DNA from: Muscardinus avellanarius
Lineage: Eukaryota > Chordata > Mammalia > Rodentia > Gliridae
Length of the DNA: 64,000 nucleotides
Assembly (NCBI GenBank): GCA_963383645.1
Contig: OY726562.1
Span: 315,001-379,000 of the forward strand
Direction: 5' to 3'
Within the stretch, counting starts at the first letter, position 1. Every line of letters starts with the position of its first letter. Below, piece after piece: positions 44,547 through 56,811 of the stretch. Made by a program: the position numbers and the translations under genes. Below the pieces are notes generated by a model. That model did no database searches, was not told the DNA's origin, and worked only from the letters and a program-made list of their open reading frames with translations.

Positions 44547-44750
44547 GTACTGGGGATTGGACCCAGGAGCATTCTACCTCTGAACTATACTCATAGCCCT
44601 ATTTTTTCTTTTTAATTTTCTACTTTAAAACAGGGTCTCACTAAGTTATGGAGGGTCTCATTAAGTTGCTAAGACTGATTGTGAACCTGTGATCCTCTTG
44701 TCTCAGCCTTCTAAGTACTTGGATTACAAGATTAAGCCATCAAACCTAGC
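44543..44750 (-). mobile_element. B1-ID SINE, antisense, diverged
   Basis: GTACTGGGGATTGGACCCAGG to GCCATCAAACCTAGC. Confidence 0.85.
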
Positions 44751-45466
44751 TGCGTTCTTTTACTTGTAAAAACAAACAAATAAGTAAAAAAAATATGAAC
44801 CTGGGAAAACAACTATTAACTGGGGAACTGCAGCCAACCATCAGAGGCCTATGGGTTTCTAAGACGCAGACCCAACTGGGTTTGCAAGGGAAGTTTGTTT
44901 GACTAACGGTGGTAGTCTCTTTACAGATGGATAACTCTGGACGTTTCTTTTTTCTTTTAATCTCTCCCGGCGTTTTTCAAAAGGAGCGTGATGCAGAAGA
45001 ACTTGAGACCCGTGTTACTAGAGGCTCCTTCTTCTTTCTCTTCTGTGGCTCTCAAATGTGTATTTACAAAGACCTAGACATTTTTTAATCTTCAGAAATT
45101 GTCCTTTAACTTAGGCTAAAGCCACACATCCCAAATGACTGAGAGGGCTGATGTAGTATTTGTAGCTAATCCACAAGGCAAGTTCACTGATGTAGCTGCA
45201 ATATCAGTAAAATGAAAACAATTGTTTGGTACTTGAAATAGTCAATAAATACCCAAGGTCATATCAAAGTGAAGGCAAACTTAGAGAACAAGAGAGGGCA
45301 GAAATAACATAAAATATGATCCTTTTGCATGGTCCACGTAGACAAACTGGGTATGTCTACACAATTATGCATTGTGGTATTGTGAGTCTGTTAAAAAAAA
45401 AAAGCTACACCAATAAACAACAACTGTAGTAATAGTGCCAAGGGAAAAATTGATGTTCTGTAATTC

Positions 45467-45672
45467 TGTGTGTGGGGGAGTGAGGTCCTGGGGATTCAAT
45501 CCAGGAGCATCCTACCTCTGAGCTACACCCTAGCCTTTTTTCTTCCCTTAAGCAGGGTCTTGTTAGGTTATTGCGAGTCTCGCTAAATCGCTGAGGCTGG
45601 TCTTGAGCCTGCAATCCTCTTGTCTCAGCCTCCCCCAAGTCCTGGGACTACACATGTGCGCTACCACGCTGC
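45467..45672 (-). mobile_element. B1-ID SINE, antisense, diverged
   Basis: GTCCTGGGGATTCAATCCAGG to GCTACCACGCTGC. Confidence 0.82.
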
Positions 45673-46136
45673 TTTTCACTTTAAGAGTTAGACAGGTAGA
45701 CAAGCATGCTCATAGCTCACGAGACACCTTCTTGAACCATTAAGGACAGACTGCAAATACATTCAGATTTAGTGTATCCAAGTGAAGTCAATGCTTCTTA
45801 TTTTGAAGAAATGGACCTGGGACTCTTCTGGTATTTTTCCAGGTTTTTTCTTTGTCTTTGAAAAGTGTGCTTTGACTCATTCTTTGGGGAGGGGTGTCTT
45901 TTGTCTATTCCAACAGAGTGGTCACTTGAAAAATCCCATGTACTTTGTGGCATCTACAGTGAATGCTCTACAAGAAATTACTGTGCTGATTCCCCCAAAC
46001 AAGAGGTGTAGCATCACATAAACTTGCCACTTACACTAAAGAAGCGTGGTGAGTGGATTAAGCACGATTTTTTTTTTTTCTTCTGCTCTGTGCTTAAGGG
46101 AACAGGTTGTCAATGCCTACTCGGGTGAGAAGTAGG

Positions 46137-46265
46137 ATTTAGTATTCCCAAATTTAACTTGGTAACTCTCAATTTTATGGCCACTACTACTAATTCAGGG
46201 CCACTCCTAATTTTAACCTGATCGTGGATTTATTATTCCTAATTTTAACGTGGTCACGCTAGGAC
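46137..46265 (+). repeat. Degenerate short tandem repeat
   Basis: Related units of the form CTAATTTTAACCTGGTCAC..GG recur about four to five times with many changes. Not recognised. Confidence 0.35.
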
Positions 46266-46571
46266 CACGTTTTGGAAGAAGGACAGGTACGCATGATTTG
46301 GCAATAAATCTTAAAGTTCTCAGAGATCAGTGGGTTGAGCAATTTCCCCAGGGCCCAGCATATGAATCAAAGGATCCATTTACTCAGCTTGGGAACGCAG
46401 CGGGCCAAGTGAGCTGTCCCTGCGTCTGTGAGAAGCAGCGCCGGGCTGTGCGTCATGGTGGCTTCTCCGGCTTCTCTGTGTCTGGGCTCTCAGTGTGCTG
46501 AGGGCGTGGGGTTACTGAGAAACACCCTCGAGAGCAACTTGAGAACGTTGTCACGTGGTGATGTCAGCTGA

Positions 46572-46778
46572 GCCGGGCATGGTGCGCCCGCTTGTCATCC
46601 CAGCATCGGGAGGCTGAGGCAGGAGCATCGCGGTCCATGGCCAGCCTCAGCTACTCAGTGAGGCCCTCTGCAACTCAGTGAGACCCTGTTTCAAATTAAG
46701 AATAAAAAAAATAGGGCAGAAGGTGTAGCTCAGAGGTAGAATGCCCCTGGGCTCCATCCCCAGTAACACACACACACC
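46572..46778 (+). mobile_element. B1-ID SINE, sense, CA tail
   Basis: GCCGGGCATGGTGCGCCCGC to CATCCCCAGTAACACACA. Confidence 0.9.
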
Positions 46779-46819
46779 CCATCAGATGGTGTGTGTGGTT
46801 CCTGAGAGTGCTTGTTTTT

Positions 46820-46892
46820 TTTATTTAATATACTTTTATTGGTACACTGTAATTATACATCATAGTGAGGTGTAGGGTAATAGGAACATGCA
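46820..46892 (-). mobile_element. Very short L1 3' end, antisense
   Basis: TTTATTTAATATACTTTTATTGGTACACTG and about 45 further bases match the antisense L1 terminus at 12545. It is flanked by GCTTGTTTTT on both sides. It is a severely truncated insertion of about 75 bases. Confidence 0.6.
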
Positions 46893-47116
46893 TGCTTGTT
46901 TTTAAAATCCTAACTAGTGAGAGCTTCCTGTGCTGAAGCCAAAGCCGTTTTCCTTGGCCAAGGCACGTGCCTGCGGACCTTGGCGCTCCTGTGTCATGGA
47001 TGAGCCGACCTCCTCTGGCCCTCATCTCCTCTCCAAGGTAAGAGCGCATCCGGGTAGCTTTTCTCTCTGTGAGTGAAGGATACAGAAGATGGCTGCCTGA
47101 ATTTCTTATTTTATTC

Positions 47117-47334
47117 CTTTTTTTTTTTATGATACTGAGGATGGAACTTAGGGGCATTCTACCTCCGGGCTATACCCTCAGACTTATTTTATTCTTTATT
47201 TTAAAACAGGGTCTCACTAAGTTGTGGAGGGCCTCACAAATTGCTGAGGCTGTCCAGGAACATGTGATCATGTGATCATCCTGTCTCAGCCTCCCAAGTA
47301 CTGAGATTATAAGCCTGTGCCTCCATGCCTGGCT
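47117..47334 (-). mobile_element. B1-ID SINE, antisense
   Basis: TGATACTGAGGATGGAACTTAG to CCTCCATGCCTGGC. Confidence 0.87.
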
Positions 47335-48137
47335 CCTTTGTTTATTTTAAAAATTAACTTTTTATCATAGAAACTGAAGAATTCTCAACTTTTGATAGGT
47401 CTTTTTTTGTCTACCAGAGGAATCTATAGTAGTGACTTTTAGTGTTTAAGTCTTTTGAAGAGAGAGAAAATTTTTTTCATAAAACTTTTGAAATGTGGTT
47501 AATAGGTTTATTTTTATGTTCAAATCAATTAAAGTAGATGTTTGTAAAAGCCTTAAGTAAGGCTTTCTCCCCAAAACTATAAAAATTAAAATGGCAATCC
47601 CAGCTATTTAAATAAAACACAATCTATATTAATAGAATTATCTCCAAGGCTATAATTTGAGAATAAAGGAAGGAGAGAGAGTGAAAATTGCTGCTACAGT
47701 TATTTATTCCACATAACAGGTTTCGCTCCTTTAAACACATTGTCTAAGTTAAATTTTGTTAGATGTGGCTTTAATTTTCCAGTTTCCCTATTCAAACACA
47801 GGCAGCAGGAGGCATGTGGCCTCAGGGAATCGTGGGTTTCTGTGCCTGAGCTCCCTTGTCTGTGGTGAGGACAGGGGCTGCGTGGGGAGGTCAAATGAGG
47901 CAGGTCAGACCTAGATGCGCAGAGCTGTGGCCAGGGCCAGGGATCGCCACAGGGTGCTTCTCAAACGAAGGGGCCACAGAGGGCAGTCTAGACAGGAGGT
48001 CTGCACACGGACTGCTCCCTAACGCTGGTCTGCGTGGCGTTAAGTGGAGTGTGGTTATCTGTATCCTTTTATAACAAAAGGTGAAGAAAAAAATACAGAC
48101 ATATATAGGGAAATACAGATATGTGAAAAATACATAG

Positions 48138-48175
48138 ATGTGTGTGTGTGTGTATGGTGTGTGTGTGTGTGTATG

Positions 48176-48206
<31 letters not shown>

Positions 48207-48214
48207 TGCGCGCA
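48138..48214 (+). repeat. (TG)n microsatellite
   Basis: TG arrays broken by two TATGG interruptions and ending GCGCGTGCGCGC. Confidence 0.93.
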
Positions 48215-49152
48215 TTGAATCAAGAAGTCTGTGTGGGCCCTCAGCCCTGGCAGGTGGTGGCCTTGGCCGATGCTTGCTGGCCCAGCCCGCGTGTCCTGAG
48301 GAAGGCGAGGCCAGTGCTGTCTGAGGCTCGGGCGGAGGCCACTTCAAAGGCGAGCTCTGGCCTATTTTTATCCTGGTGGGCACTCCGCCTACGCAGTTGC
48401 CTCTTGAACAAAAGGTCCTGCCAGATCTCAGACACCTTTAGAGTTACACAGTCTCCTCTCAGGGTCACAGAAATAGTTGCCACTTGTCATGCTGTGTGGC
48501 CTTCAATTATAAACCCAGCCTCTCCTCTACCCCATCCCCAAGTAGCCGACATTGCCCCCATTTCACAGCTCGGGAGAGTCCGTGGTCAGGAGGCAGCGCC
48601 GGGCCCACTGACATCCTCACTCGCATTCCTCTGGCATAGCACGCTGGCTGCACCACACACAACCGCCCTCCTCACAGGGTGTTCGTTCAAATGCAAGGGA
48701 AAGCCTTCCAAGTGCTGTTCAAAGCAGAACGCTCACTTTAAAAGTTAGCCTCACCTCTGAGCAGCGACGGCCCAGAGGAGGCGGAACACAGACACACGTC
48801 TTACTTGGACATGCGAGCATGTTCGTGGCAGTCATGGAAGTATTTTAAAACATGTGGTTACTTGTCTACTTTTCTCTTCAAAAGCACTCATTATTCCTGA
48901 TTCTTTGCCCTATTCTTGGCAAGCAGGATAATTTTGCACACTTCTGCTGAAAGAAACGGCTCTCATCTGCTATTTCTAGATAGGTGTGCTATGATGGCCG
49001 ACATTAACCCAGGTCCTAGAGAGTACCAGGAAGAGTCTGGGACAAGAGCTGCCCCAAACGTCACCGTATGCGCGGAGTCGATTGTATCTAAATTTCCTCA
49101 AGGAGACCATTGGCCTGTATTTAGAAGCCTCAGGGATTATATATATATGGGG

Positions 49153-49359
49153 TGTGTGTGTGTGTAACTGGGGGTTGAACTCAGGGGCATTCTACCTACA
49201 AGCTACACCCTCAGCCCTATTTTTTATTCTTTATTTTGGAACAGGATCTCACTAAGTTGTGAAGGGCCTCACTAAGTAGCTGAGGCTGCCTGTGAATGGT
49301 GATCCTCCTGCCTCAGGCTCCCAAGTGCTGGGATGACACGCGTGCCCACCACACCCGGT
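49153..49359 (-). mobile_element. B1-ID SINE, antisense
   Basis: TG run, AACTGGGGGTTGAACTCAGG to CCCACCACACCCGG. Confidence 0.88.
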
Positions 49360-49577
49360 ATGGAGTCCTATATCTTTATACATGAATTTCTTCCAATGTT
49401 GAGCTGCTTCTACTGTCAAAATCAGTGATGACTGAGGACCTAAAGGCTGGGTGGCGGCGCTGCCTCTCCCCAGCCCTGCGCAGTGAGCGGCCAGCGGTGC
49501 AGCCACACCCAGCTCAGCTCCCTCTGCTTACGGCTGAACTAGTGCCAACCTCCGTCATCTCGTTCTCCTTAGGTCTC

Positions 49578-49786
49578 ATTTCTTTTTCTTTCTTTTTCTT
49601 TCTTTTTCCTTTTTCCTTTGCAGGAATGTAAATTGAACTCAGGGGCATTCTACCTTCGACCTATACCTCCAGACCTATTTTTTTTTGAAAGAGGGTCTCA
49701 CTCAGTTGCAGAGGGCCTCACTAAGTATCTGAGGCTGGCCGTGAACCTGTGTTCTTCCAGGTACTGGGATTACAGGTGTGTGTCAT
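49578..49786 (-). mobile_element. B1-ID SINE, antisense, with CTTTTT tail repeats
   Basis: Pyrimidine tail array 49578-49619, then AATTGAACTCAGGGGCATTC to GGATTACAGGTGTGTGTCA. It has internal deletions. Confidence 0.82.
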
Positions 49787-49859
49787 TTTTTTTTCTAATC
49801 TTACAAATGTATTTTAGGATCTCCTTAGGATTCCATTTATAACTCTTCTAAAAATTTTA

Positions 49860-50061
49860 GAGCCAGGCATGGTGGCACACACTTGTAATCCCAACATTTG
49901 GGAGGCTGAGATAGGAGGGTGGCAGTTTGAGGACAGCCTCAGCTACTTAGTGAGGCCCTCTGCAACTCAGTGAGACCCTGTTTCAAAATAAAGAATAAAA
50001 ACTAGGGCTGGTGTAGCTAAGAGGTAGAATGCTCCTGGGTTCCATCCACAGTAACACACAT

Positions 50062-50098
<37 letters not shown>
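49860..50098 (+). mobile_element. B1-ID SINE, sense, CA tail
   Basis: AGCCAGGCATGGTGGCACAC to CATCCACAGTAACAC, then about 20 CA units. Confidence 0.9.
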
Positions 50099-50099
<1 letters not shown>

Positions 50100-53000
50100 A
50101 AATTTCCATCTGCTTGCATGCAAATCCCTTATTTACACACTAAAATCAATCTATTTGTAAAAAATTGCCTATTCCTATGTGTCATGCTAAGCATGACTCA
50201 GAGCACATACCGGGGTGCATACATGGGTGGCAGGGGCTTTTCTGAGTCATTTGCCGTGTGCAGCTTATATATAATAAGGGCTACATCTTGCAGGCTGACC
50301 AGAAATTTCAGTAAGATAGTGGGCCTCCCAAGTATGGTCGCACGTAAAGAAATGCTCATTCAAAAACACTTGCTAAGCATCTACTAAGCTGGTGCCAGAC
50401 ACCATTGTAGGGATATCTCCATAAAATAAAGACCTTTACCCGTTGACAAATCTTGATTCATGTGGGAAGAGGTCAGTAAAGTGACTGAAAGAACATTTTC
50501 TACATTAGGTGTGTGTACGCTTCAGGGAATAAACAAAACAGGGAGGGAGACAGGGGGTTTGGAAAGAGGGAGCCAGCGTGACCCTTTTATGCTCGAAGGA
50601 AAAGACGCAGAAGTCACCCTGGAGCCGGGCTGGCGCGCTGCCTGGCGTGCTCAAGGAAGAGCCGACAATGGCAGCAGACGGCCGAGACGGCAGCGAGGGT
50701 GGGCCCCGCTGATGTTGAGGGGTCGGTGGAAGGAGTCTGGCTTTCCCTCTTTTGGAACAAGAAGCCATTGGAAGGTTTTAGTCAGAGACTTGAGTGGCAC
50801 CATCGACCTGGGTTTGAGCAGGATAACGTGGTCTGGTACACCGAGAGTGGACTACAGGAAGCCAGGGTGGAGCTGGGGAGCCTGGAGCACCAACCCAGGC
50901 AGGAGTTTTTGGTGGCTGGGCCCAGGAGGCGCGGGGGGTGGGTGGTGAGGAGGGTGTATTTCAGTCTCTGACATATCAGGTGTGATAGGAAAGGGTCAGC
51001 GCAGACTCCTAAGACCAAGACCAGGGCAAATGCGAAAACAGAGATAGCCGCGCGCTTCCTGCCTGCTTTCTGCTATCCGCGAGCTACTTGGGGGACCTTG
51101 GCTGTTCAGAAACTCTACTCGTGACTGAAAAGGCAAGAGAGAGGCATTTGTTCTGGTTTGCCTTTCTCGGACCACCTGATACCCACTTATGACAAAGCAC
51201 ATGTTTGTGATGAGTGTTAACCTTGTTTATAGGGGACAGGAGTCACAGGGTTGAGATACTTATCAGCCAGAACCCTTCCTTTGTGGCTCATGGTGTGAGC
51301 AGGATTCCAGGCGAGAGAATTTTTTAACTTTAGAGGTTTAGGATATGGGGGCTTAAGACTTTCTCTCTGCAGCCCAGGCAGGGCTAAAGCTTCCATGATG
51401 GTGCCTAAAACTTGCTCAGGGAACCTGAGGCATGCGGTTTCCACTCTGGGACCTGTGGCAGCCAAGGACTCCAGTCTGGGGTTTAAGACTTCTGTCTGGG
51501 ACCCGGGAGAGGCAGGATTCACAATTCACACTATTGTAAGTTATTTGAAAAATATCTTGCAATTAATTCATGGGCAAAATTTGCATTCTATTCCCCCCTC
51601 CACACATTTCATTTAAAAAAGAAAAATAGAGTTTCCTATTCTTCTGAAAACATGTTTCTATAACAGGGCATTGAAGTTTCACTCCAGAAACCCCAGGGAG
51701 GAGACACTGGGCACTGAAGTGAGAGTCCACGTATTTTAATCTTTACAAAGACTTTCAAAGAAAAACTTCTGCCATTCTTGAACCCCTGGGCCTGGCCAGG
51801 CGTGTCGGGGAGAGAGGGTTTCCTGTGGAGGAATCCTGGTGTGCTGCTGAGGTGTGCATCTGCAGTGAAGTAGCTTGTCCCTTCTCCCGTGGGAGACGGA
51901 CTTGCAAGGGCTTCCTGGGTCTGCAGCACTGGCTTGCGGCCGAATGGGAGAGGACCGGATGCCCTCCTGGCGAAGCTGGAGGGGAGAGACAGGCTGACCA
52001 GCTAGCTGTTCTGGCAAAGAAAGAAGCAGGGAGTTTGCTGCCAAATACCCACAGGTAAATGTTGCGTGAGCCCTGGTCAGGCCAGGCCAGGAGCAAGAGT
52101 GGGCTGAGCAGGCAAAGGGACCTTCTCAGCTGCAAGTTGTGGGCAGACCGCCAGCCAGGGTGCCAGCAGGGCCACACACTGCCCTAGAATAGAGACGAGT
52201 TGGCCCCAGTGACGGACCTCAGGGGGACGCCCCAGTGACAGGAACCTTCCAGCACACAGCGAAAGTGCCCTCCAGCCCTGTCTGGGCCGAGAGCAGAGGC
52301 CCACGTGATGCCCACTCTCGTTCTTTCTGCTTCTCCATCCTTGCCCTCCAACCCCAGAGTTAGCAAGGTGGGCAGTGAGGAGGTGGGAAAAGAGGGGAGG
52401 AGCCCACCTCAGTGCCTCTGGAGGCAGGTGGCTGGATCCCAGCTGGGGAAGGATGAGGAATTTCACTCTAAGCAGAGGCTGAGCTCATTATAAAAGGATC
52501 GAGCCTTCATTTCAAAGTAAGACTAGTTTGGGTGACTTAGGTAACCACAGAGAAGCAAGTACCGGATCACAGGATCCACTAAGCTGAAATTCAGTTGTAG
52601 TAGAAAAGTTTCTGTCAGTAATAGAACGTAAAGGGTCATAAGATGCAAAAAGAAAGAAGCAATTGGATGGCATGTTTATGGGTAAAGCCAGCACAACATA
52701 TTGGTTATGGCTGAATGCTTTCATAGAAAACACCAGGATCCTTTTGCTGGTGCCGTGGCCCCTGGTGAGCGGTGGTGGGATGCCAGGGCTCTACCATGGG
52801 GGCCGCCCTCCAGAACGGAAGCAGCCCCGAGCCTGTTCTCAGACCCTTGGGCCATTTCTGGCTCAGGACTTATCACGGGGCTTCAGTCAGCAGCCTGGCA
52901 GAGAACAGCAGGGACCTTGGGATGGAGACGGACCGGAGGAAATAGCACCAGAGAACGAGACAGGATAATTGCTTGAGGCCCTATGTAGAAATTAGGGGTT

Positions 53001-53344
53001 TGGGTACAAGCAGAGACTGGAGGCCTGAAATATTTTGGGCACAACAGAGACAACCGTGTACCTGAAGGGCGGTTTGCGTAGGGCACAGCCCGGTCTAAGG
53101 TCATTTATAATGTTGGCCTATTGTCCGTACCTGAAGGCGTATGCTCCTGTGTTTGGCAGTAGGAGGGGGAGCATGACTGTGCTGGGAGGAAAGAGGAGGA
53201 GAAATGCGGCAGCGGCCACCTTGCTCATCAAAATTATTTTTCTTTTTTTCTCACAACCACTACTACTGGTAGAGGCCACATGAGGTTTCTGTTTTAAACA
53301 TCAATACTCTTTTTAATTCTCTTCAGAAAGCCTTGACTTACTCT

Positions 53345-53525
53345 TTTTAATTTTTTTATACTTTTGCCGGTGCATTGCGATTATACATTGAAGGTAAAGA
53401 TGCAGGAATCTGAGCACACCAGCAGACACCGCTTGGCCAGTGTCCCTCCCTGTGTACCCTTTTCCCCTCCCTTCCTGTTACCTGGCTGACTCTTGGTATC
53501 ATTCGCCAAAGGGTTACTTCTCTTT
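53345..53525 (-). mobile_element. L1 3' end fragment, antisense
   Basis: TTTTTTATACTTTTGCCGGTGCATTGCG is the antisense L1 terminus, followed by about 150 bases of C-rich 3' UTR-like sequence ending near TTCTCTTTGTACACATTC. The 5' end is uncertain. Confidence 0.55.
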
Positions 53526-55465
53526 GTACACATTCAACGGGTTAGTATTTGTTCCTTAGCTGAAAAGATTACTTTGTTACTAAGCTATCACTCAACAGGG
53601 TTTTGAAATTTCTAGTTCCTGAGTTGCTTCTGACTATTTTCAAACTATGTAGTAAAGAAATAACTTTCTCTTTCCCCTCTGGTGGCCCGCACGTTGCCAT
53701 TGCGGTGTGCGCAGTTCCGTATGCTCACTGCTCCTGGGAACGATGACCACTGTCTTTCCAGCTACTAGCCAGTGATGTCACCCACCTGTGTGGATATTCA
53801 GGGCCTGCCCCGTGTTTCTGTAGGGTCTTCATCTGTTTCTGAACGATCCCTTTATCTGTTGGCATCACTTCAACCACCTGTTGTTTTAAAGGCTAAAAAG
53901 GCTCCTGTGGCGGCACCACCTGTCACCAAAGATCATGGCAGACACCGCTGCAGTCTGAAAACCACTGCGGGGACTCAAGACCTGAGACACAGGCATATGA
54001 TGGAAGACAGCTAAATTTCTGTTTATCACAGCAAAATTTTAGTATTTTTCCCAGTTTAAAAAATGCTGTATTTGGGGAAGTTAAGGTAGGTAAAAGGTCT
54101 CTTCTCCAGACTGGCCGTCTGTGCCTGGCTGGCCTGCCCCTGGGAGCTCAGAGGGGTCTGGATTGTGCACTTCCGAGGGCAGGAGAGTCACCACCTTTAC
54201 CTTCAGCTCGTAGAAGAGTGTCTGGAGTGTTCGGCACTCTGTAACATTTATGTTAAATAATTTATGAATCCAACATATAAATAATGTGGAGTATAAACCA
54301 AGGCCTTAAAGGTGACTAAAAGTCCCCCCCCCTCTTCCTGACTATACAGTGGTTATGAGAAGTCCTGGATTAAAATAAGGTCCATGAAAGCAAGTTTCTT
54401 TCTAGGATCCAACCATTGCAGGAAATGTTTAGCGATTACAGGGTCCCAAGATGTGGACCCTTTATTCTTCACACAAGCAAGATTGAACCACACCTTTGCG
54501 TGCCTAATGGAGATACTGAAGCACATCTCAGTTGGAGACATTTTGCCCAAGTGCTGCTATTCCCTTTAATGTTAAGAACTTAATTAAGAGAGGAAAGCTG
54601 TGGAAACTGGTTTTGGAACCCAAACACATGATCAGCACAGCCTTTGTTCACGACACACAATGCTTTGGGACTTTCAGAGCTGACTCATTTCCCAAGGTGG
54701 GCCCTTGCTGCTTTCAGGGGGTTGTCTAAGGGGTCCCCGGTGCTAGAGAGTGGGGATGCGGAATGGAGAGTCAGGGATCGGTCCCTCGACAGGCAGAGGG
54801 GGAGAGGAGAGATCTGAGCCCTTCTGACAAATCGCTGCCCAGTGTCAGCCAGGCCGGTCATTTAGTATGCACAGGGGCACTGCAAAGACACAAACTCTCG
54901 GGGTGAGGAATGCTCTGCACACAGAAGGGAGCGAAGGGCCAGGGCAGGGCAGGGCAGCCCAGGGACCGCCGCACCCAGCAGATTGTGAGGGGAAGGCCCT
55001 CCTGTGCCAATACCAGCAGCAGCTAATAGCGTGTTTGTTTCTTCTGCACTCAGCGATGAGATAACAGACTAAAAGTCCCTTGGGAAAAGCAAGATGTTTA
55101 CAGCTGTTTCTGGGGTTACCGGTATATTTTGTTTATTTTGTACCAGAAAAACAGGCCTGGAATGAGGGTGGGCTGTGGATGCAGAGCTGACGCTGTGCAG
55201 AGCAGAGCAAGGGTGGTTCCCTGACGGCAGCCTGCATGGGGCCATCATGCTTGGGGCTCTGGGATCAGAGAGGAGGGTGCAGGAGGCTGGTGAGGAACAG
55301 GAGCCACGGCTCGCTCATCGGAGTTGAGAGCAAAGGCAGAGACCGCCCGCCCCAGCTCGGACTAAACATTTGCAGTGCCTGATAAGTGGCCTCAGAGCTT
55401 TGAAGAACAACCAGTACAACCAGGAACAAACTGTCTTGATACAGTAACGTTTTTGTTCTTTTCAG

Positions 55466-56011
55466 GAGAGTGGACGCTCCCTTTCTCTTCCTGGAAGATC
55501 ATTCCCAGCCCTCATTTCTACAGCATCTCCTTGGGTCTACCAGCCGGCTTATAGTTACTCCAGCAAACCGAGCGATGGGCCGGAGAGAGCAAGCAAGAAG
55601 CCCACTCCTTGGGAGGCGGCAGCAAAGTCTCCTCTCGGTCTCATGGATGACGCCTTCAGACCCAGAAACATCCAGGAAGCCATTGTGGCCAACGTGGTCT
55701 CAGCAGCAAGGAGGAAGGTGCTCCCGGGGCCCCCACAGGCTTGGGATGAGAGACTGTCCTATGTACCTCGAGCCCAAGTGGCTGGCATAGACTCATCTGA
55801 AAGGCAAGAGTATTATAATGTTGCATCTCCAGCCAACCATAGCGCGTCCACCAGCTCCCTGTATAGCCCACAGCCGCCATGTGCGTATTCCAGGCAGACT
55901 TCCCAAAACGATTCTGAAATAATGTCCATGGAGACCAGGTCTGACTATTCCCTTCCAGTGGCTGGTTGTAATTATAACCCACGCCCAAGGCAATGGAGAC
56001 CGCAAATATAA
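55466..56011 (+). CDS. SYNPO2: SYNPO2 alternative terminal exon (long isoform C-terminus)
   Basis: A strong acceptor (TTTTTGTTCTTTTCAG, ending at 55465) precedes an open frame that starts ESGRSLSLPGRSFP, continues SPWVYQPAYSYSSKPSDG, KKPTPWEAAAKSPLGLMDDA and FRPRNIQEAIVANVVSAARR, and ends RPRQWRPQI with TAA at 56009-56011. This gives 181 residues. It matches my recollection of the long human synaptopodin-2 C-terminus. The exon begins in phase 0, which fits the CAG|GTGTGG donor at 34568/34569 inside exon 4. The joined protein reads through KSGVTAQ into ESGRS. The W-E-A-A-A-K-SPLG block is shared with other synaptopodin family members. The middle (residues about 90-150) is Ser/Tyr-rich and less conserved. 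The intron removed is about 20.9 kb. Confidence 0.93.
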   Translation, partial: ESGRSLSLPGRSFPALISTASPWVYQPAYSYSSKPSDGPERASKKPTPWEAAAKSPLGLMDDAFRPRNIQEAIVANVVSAARRKVLPGPPQAWDERLSYVPRAQVAGIDSSERQEYYNVASPANHSASTSSLYSPQPPCAYSRQTSQNDSEIMSMETRSDYSLPVAGCNYNPRPRQWRPQI

Positions 56012-56319
56012 AGGTAGCCGAGCAGGTCATCTAACAACTGATGGTTTAAAGAAAGCTGGTGTGTAGGGCTTCTACTTTTCTAATAGATTTAGGTCCTCTC
56101 CTGGTCTTGGCTGGTCCTCACGGGCCGTTTCTGAGTGTGTGGGTGTATGTTCTGGTTTGCACACAGATGTGCCAATCGCTTCCTTGTCCCTGCACACACA
56201 GAGCCCCTTGGGAGGAAAGCTCAGTGTGCACCCGTGTTCTGGGCTTGCGAGTAACTCAAGGTCTTCACCCCTCCAGAAGAGGGTCTACCCAACCCAACTG
56301 CTCACTCAAAGTAAAACCT

Positions 56320-56534
56320 TTTTCTTTTTTCTTTTCTTTTTTTGTTTTTTTCTTTTTTGGTGGTACTGGGGATGGAACCCTTCTACCTCCAGGTTACACT
56401 CCCAGACCTATTTTTGTATTTTTTATTTGGAAGCAGGGTTTCTTAAGCCAGCGAGGCTGGCTTCGAACCTGTGCGATCCTCCTGTCTCTGCCTCCCCAAA
56501 ACAGGGATTACAAGCGTGCGCCACCACGCCTGGC
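56320..56534 (-). mobile_element. B1-ID SINE, antisense, GC-rich subtype, in 3' UTR
   Basis: Pyrimidine tail, GGTACTGGGGATGGAACCCTT to CCACCACGCCTGGC, with the AAGCCAGCGAGGCTGG subtype block and TAAAACC flanks. It lies between the long-form stop and its poly(A) signal. Confidence 0.9.
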
Positions 56535-56743
56535 TAAAACCATGTTCTTCTATGTGTCTTTTAGTCCAGGGAGGAGTTGATGGAATGTGGTAGAGAGTTA
56601 TTATTAGCCGCAATAGCAAAGAATAGCACGTTGGGGAAATTTTTAATGAGAATGTGCCAATGAGTAATGATTATGCATTTGAAAACAGATTTCCTTGGTA
56701 TCCTAAGAATTTCCTTAGTATTTCTCTGGAACTTTGTAGAGTA

Positions 56744-56749
56744 AATAAA
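56744..56749 (+). promoter_or_regulatory. Candidate poly(A) signal (AATAAA), long form
   Basis: GTAAATAAAACTCC followed by a T-rich stretch is a canonical signal with a downstream U-rich element, about 730 bases after the terminal stop codon. It is outside recognisable SINE sequence, which makes it a better candidate than SINE-internal AATAAA motifs. Confidence 0.55.
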
Positions 56750-56811
56750 ACTCCGATTTTTTTTTAAAGATTTGAAATATAAAAGTTCTTAGAAATAAAT
56801 GTGTAAGAATC

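Larger units (their letters stand above)
36007..55465 (+). other. SYNPO2: SYNPO2 intron 4 of the long isoform, downstream of the short-form 3' end
   Basis: The unique stretches 36694-37427, 37615-38985, 39337-41486, 41705-43917, 44752-45466, 45673-46571, 47334-49152, 50099-53339 and 53526-55465 show no recognisable exon. They contain two related direct copies (41030-41165 and 42236-42365), a degenerate local repeat near 46137-46265 and several microsatellites. Open frames at 42765-43073 and 53772-54014 were examined and not recognised. Confidence 0.7.
56012..56770 (+). other. SYNPO2: Probable 3' UTR of long-form SYNPO2 transcript
   Basis: This is sequence between the terminal exon stop and a canonical AATAAA at 56744. 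It includes an antisense B1-ID SINE (56320-56534). The flanks 56012-56319 and 56535-56743 are unique. The 3' limit is inferred from the hexamer. Confidence 0.55.

Noticed and set aside
53772..54014. 80-codon frame with a KAKKAPVAAPPV stretch
   Set aside because: It looks protein-like for a short stretch only. No parent gene identified and no retrocopy hallmarks.
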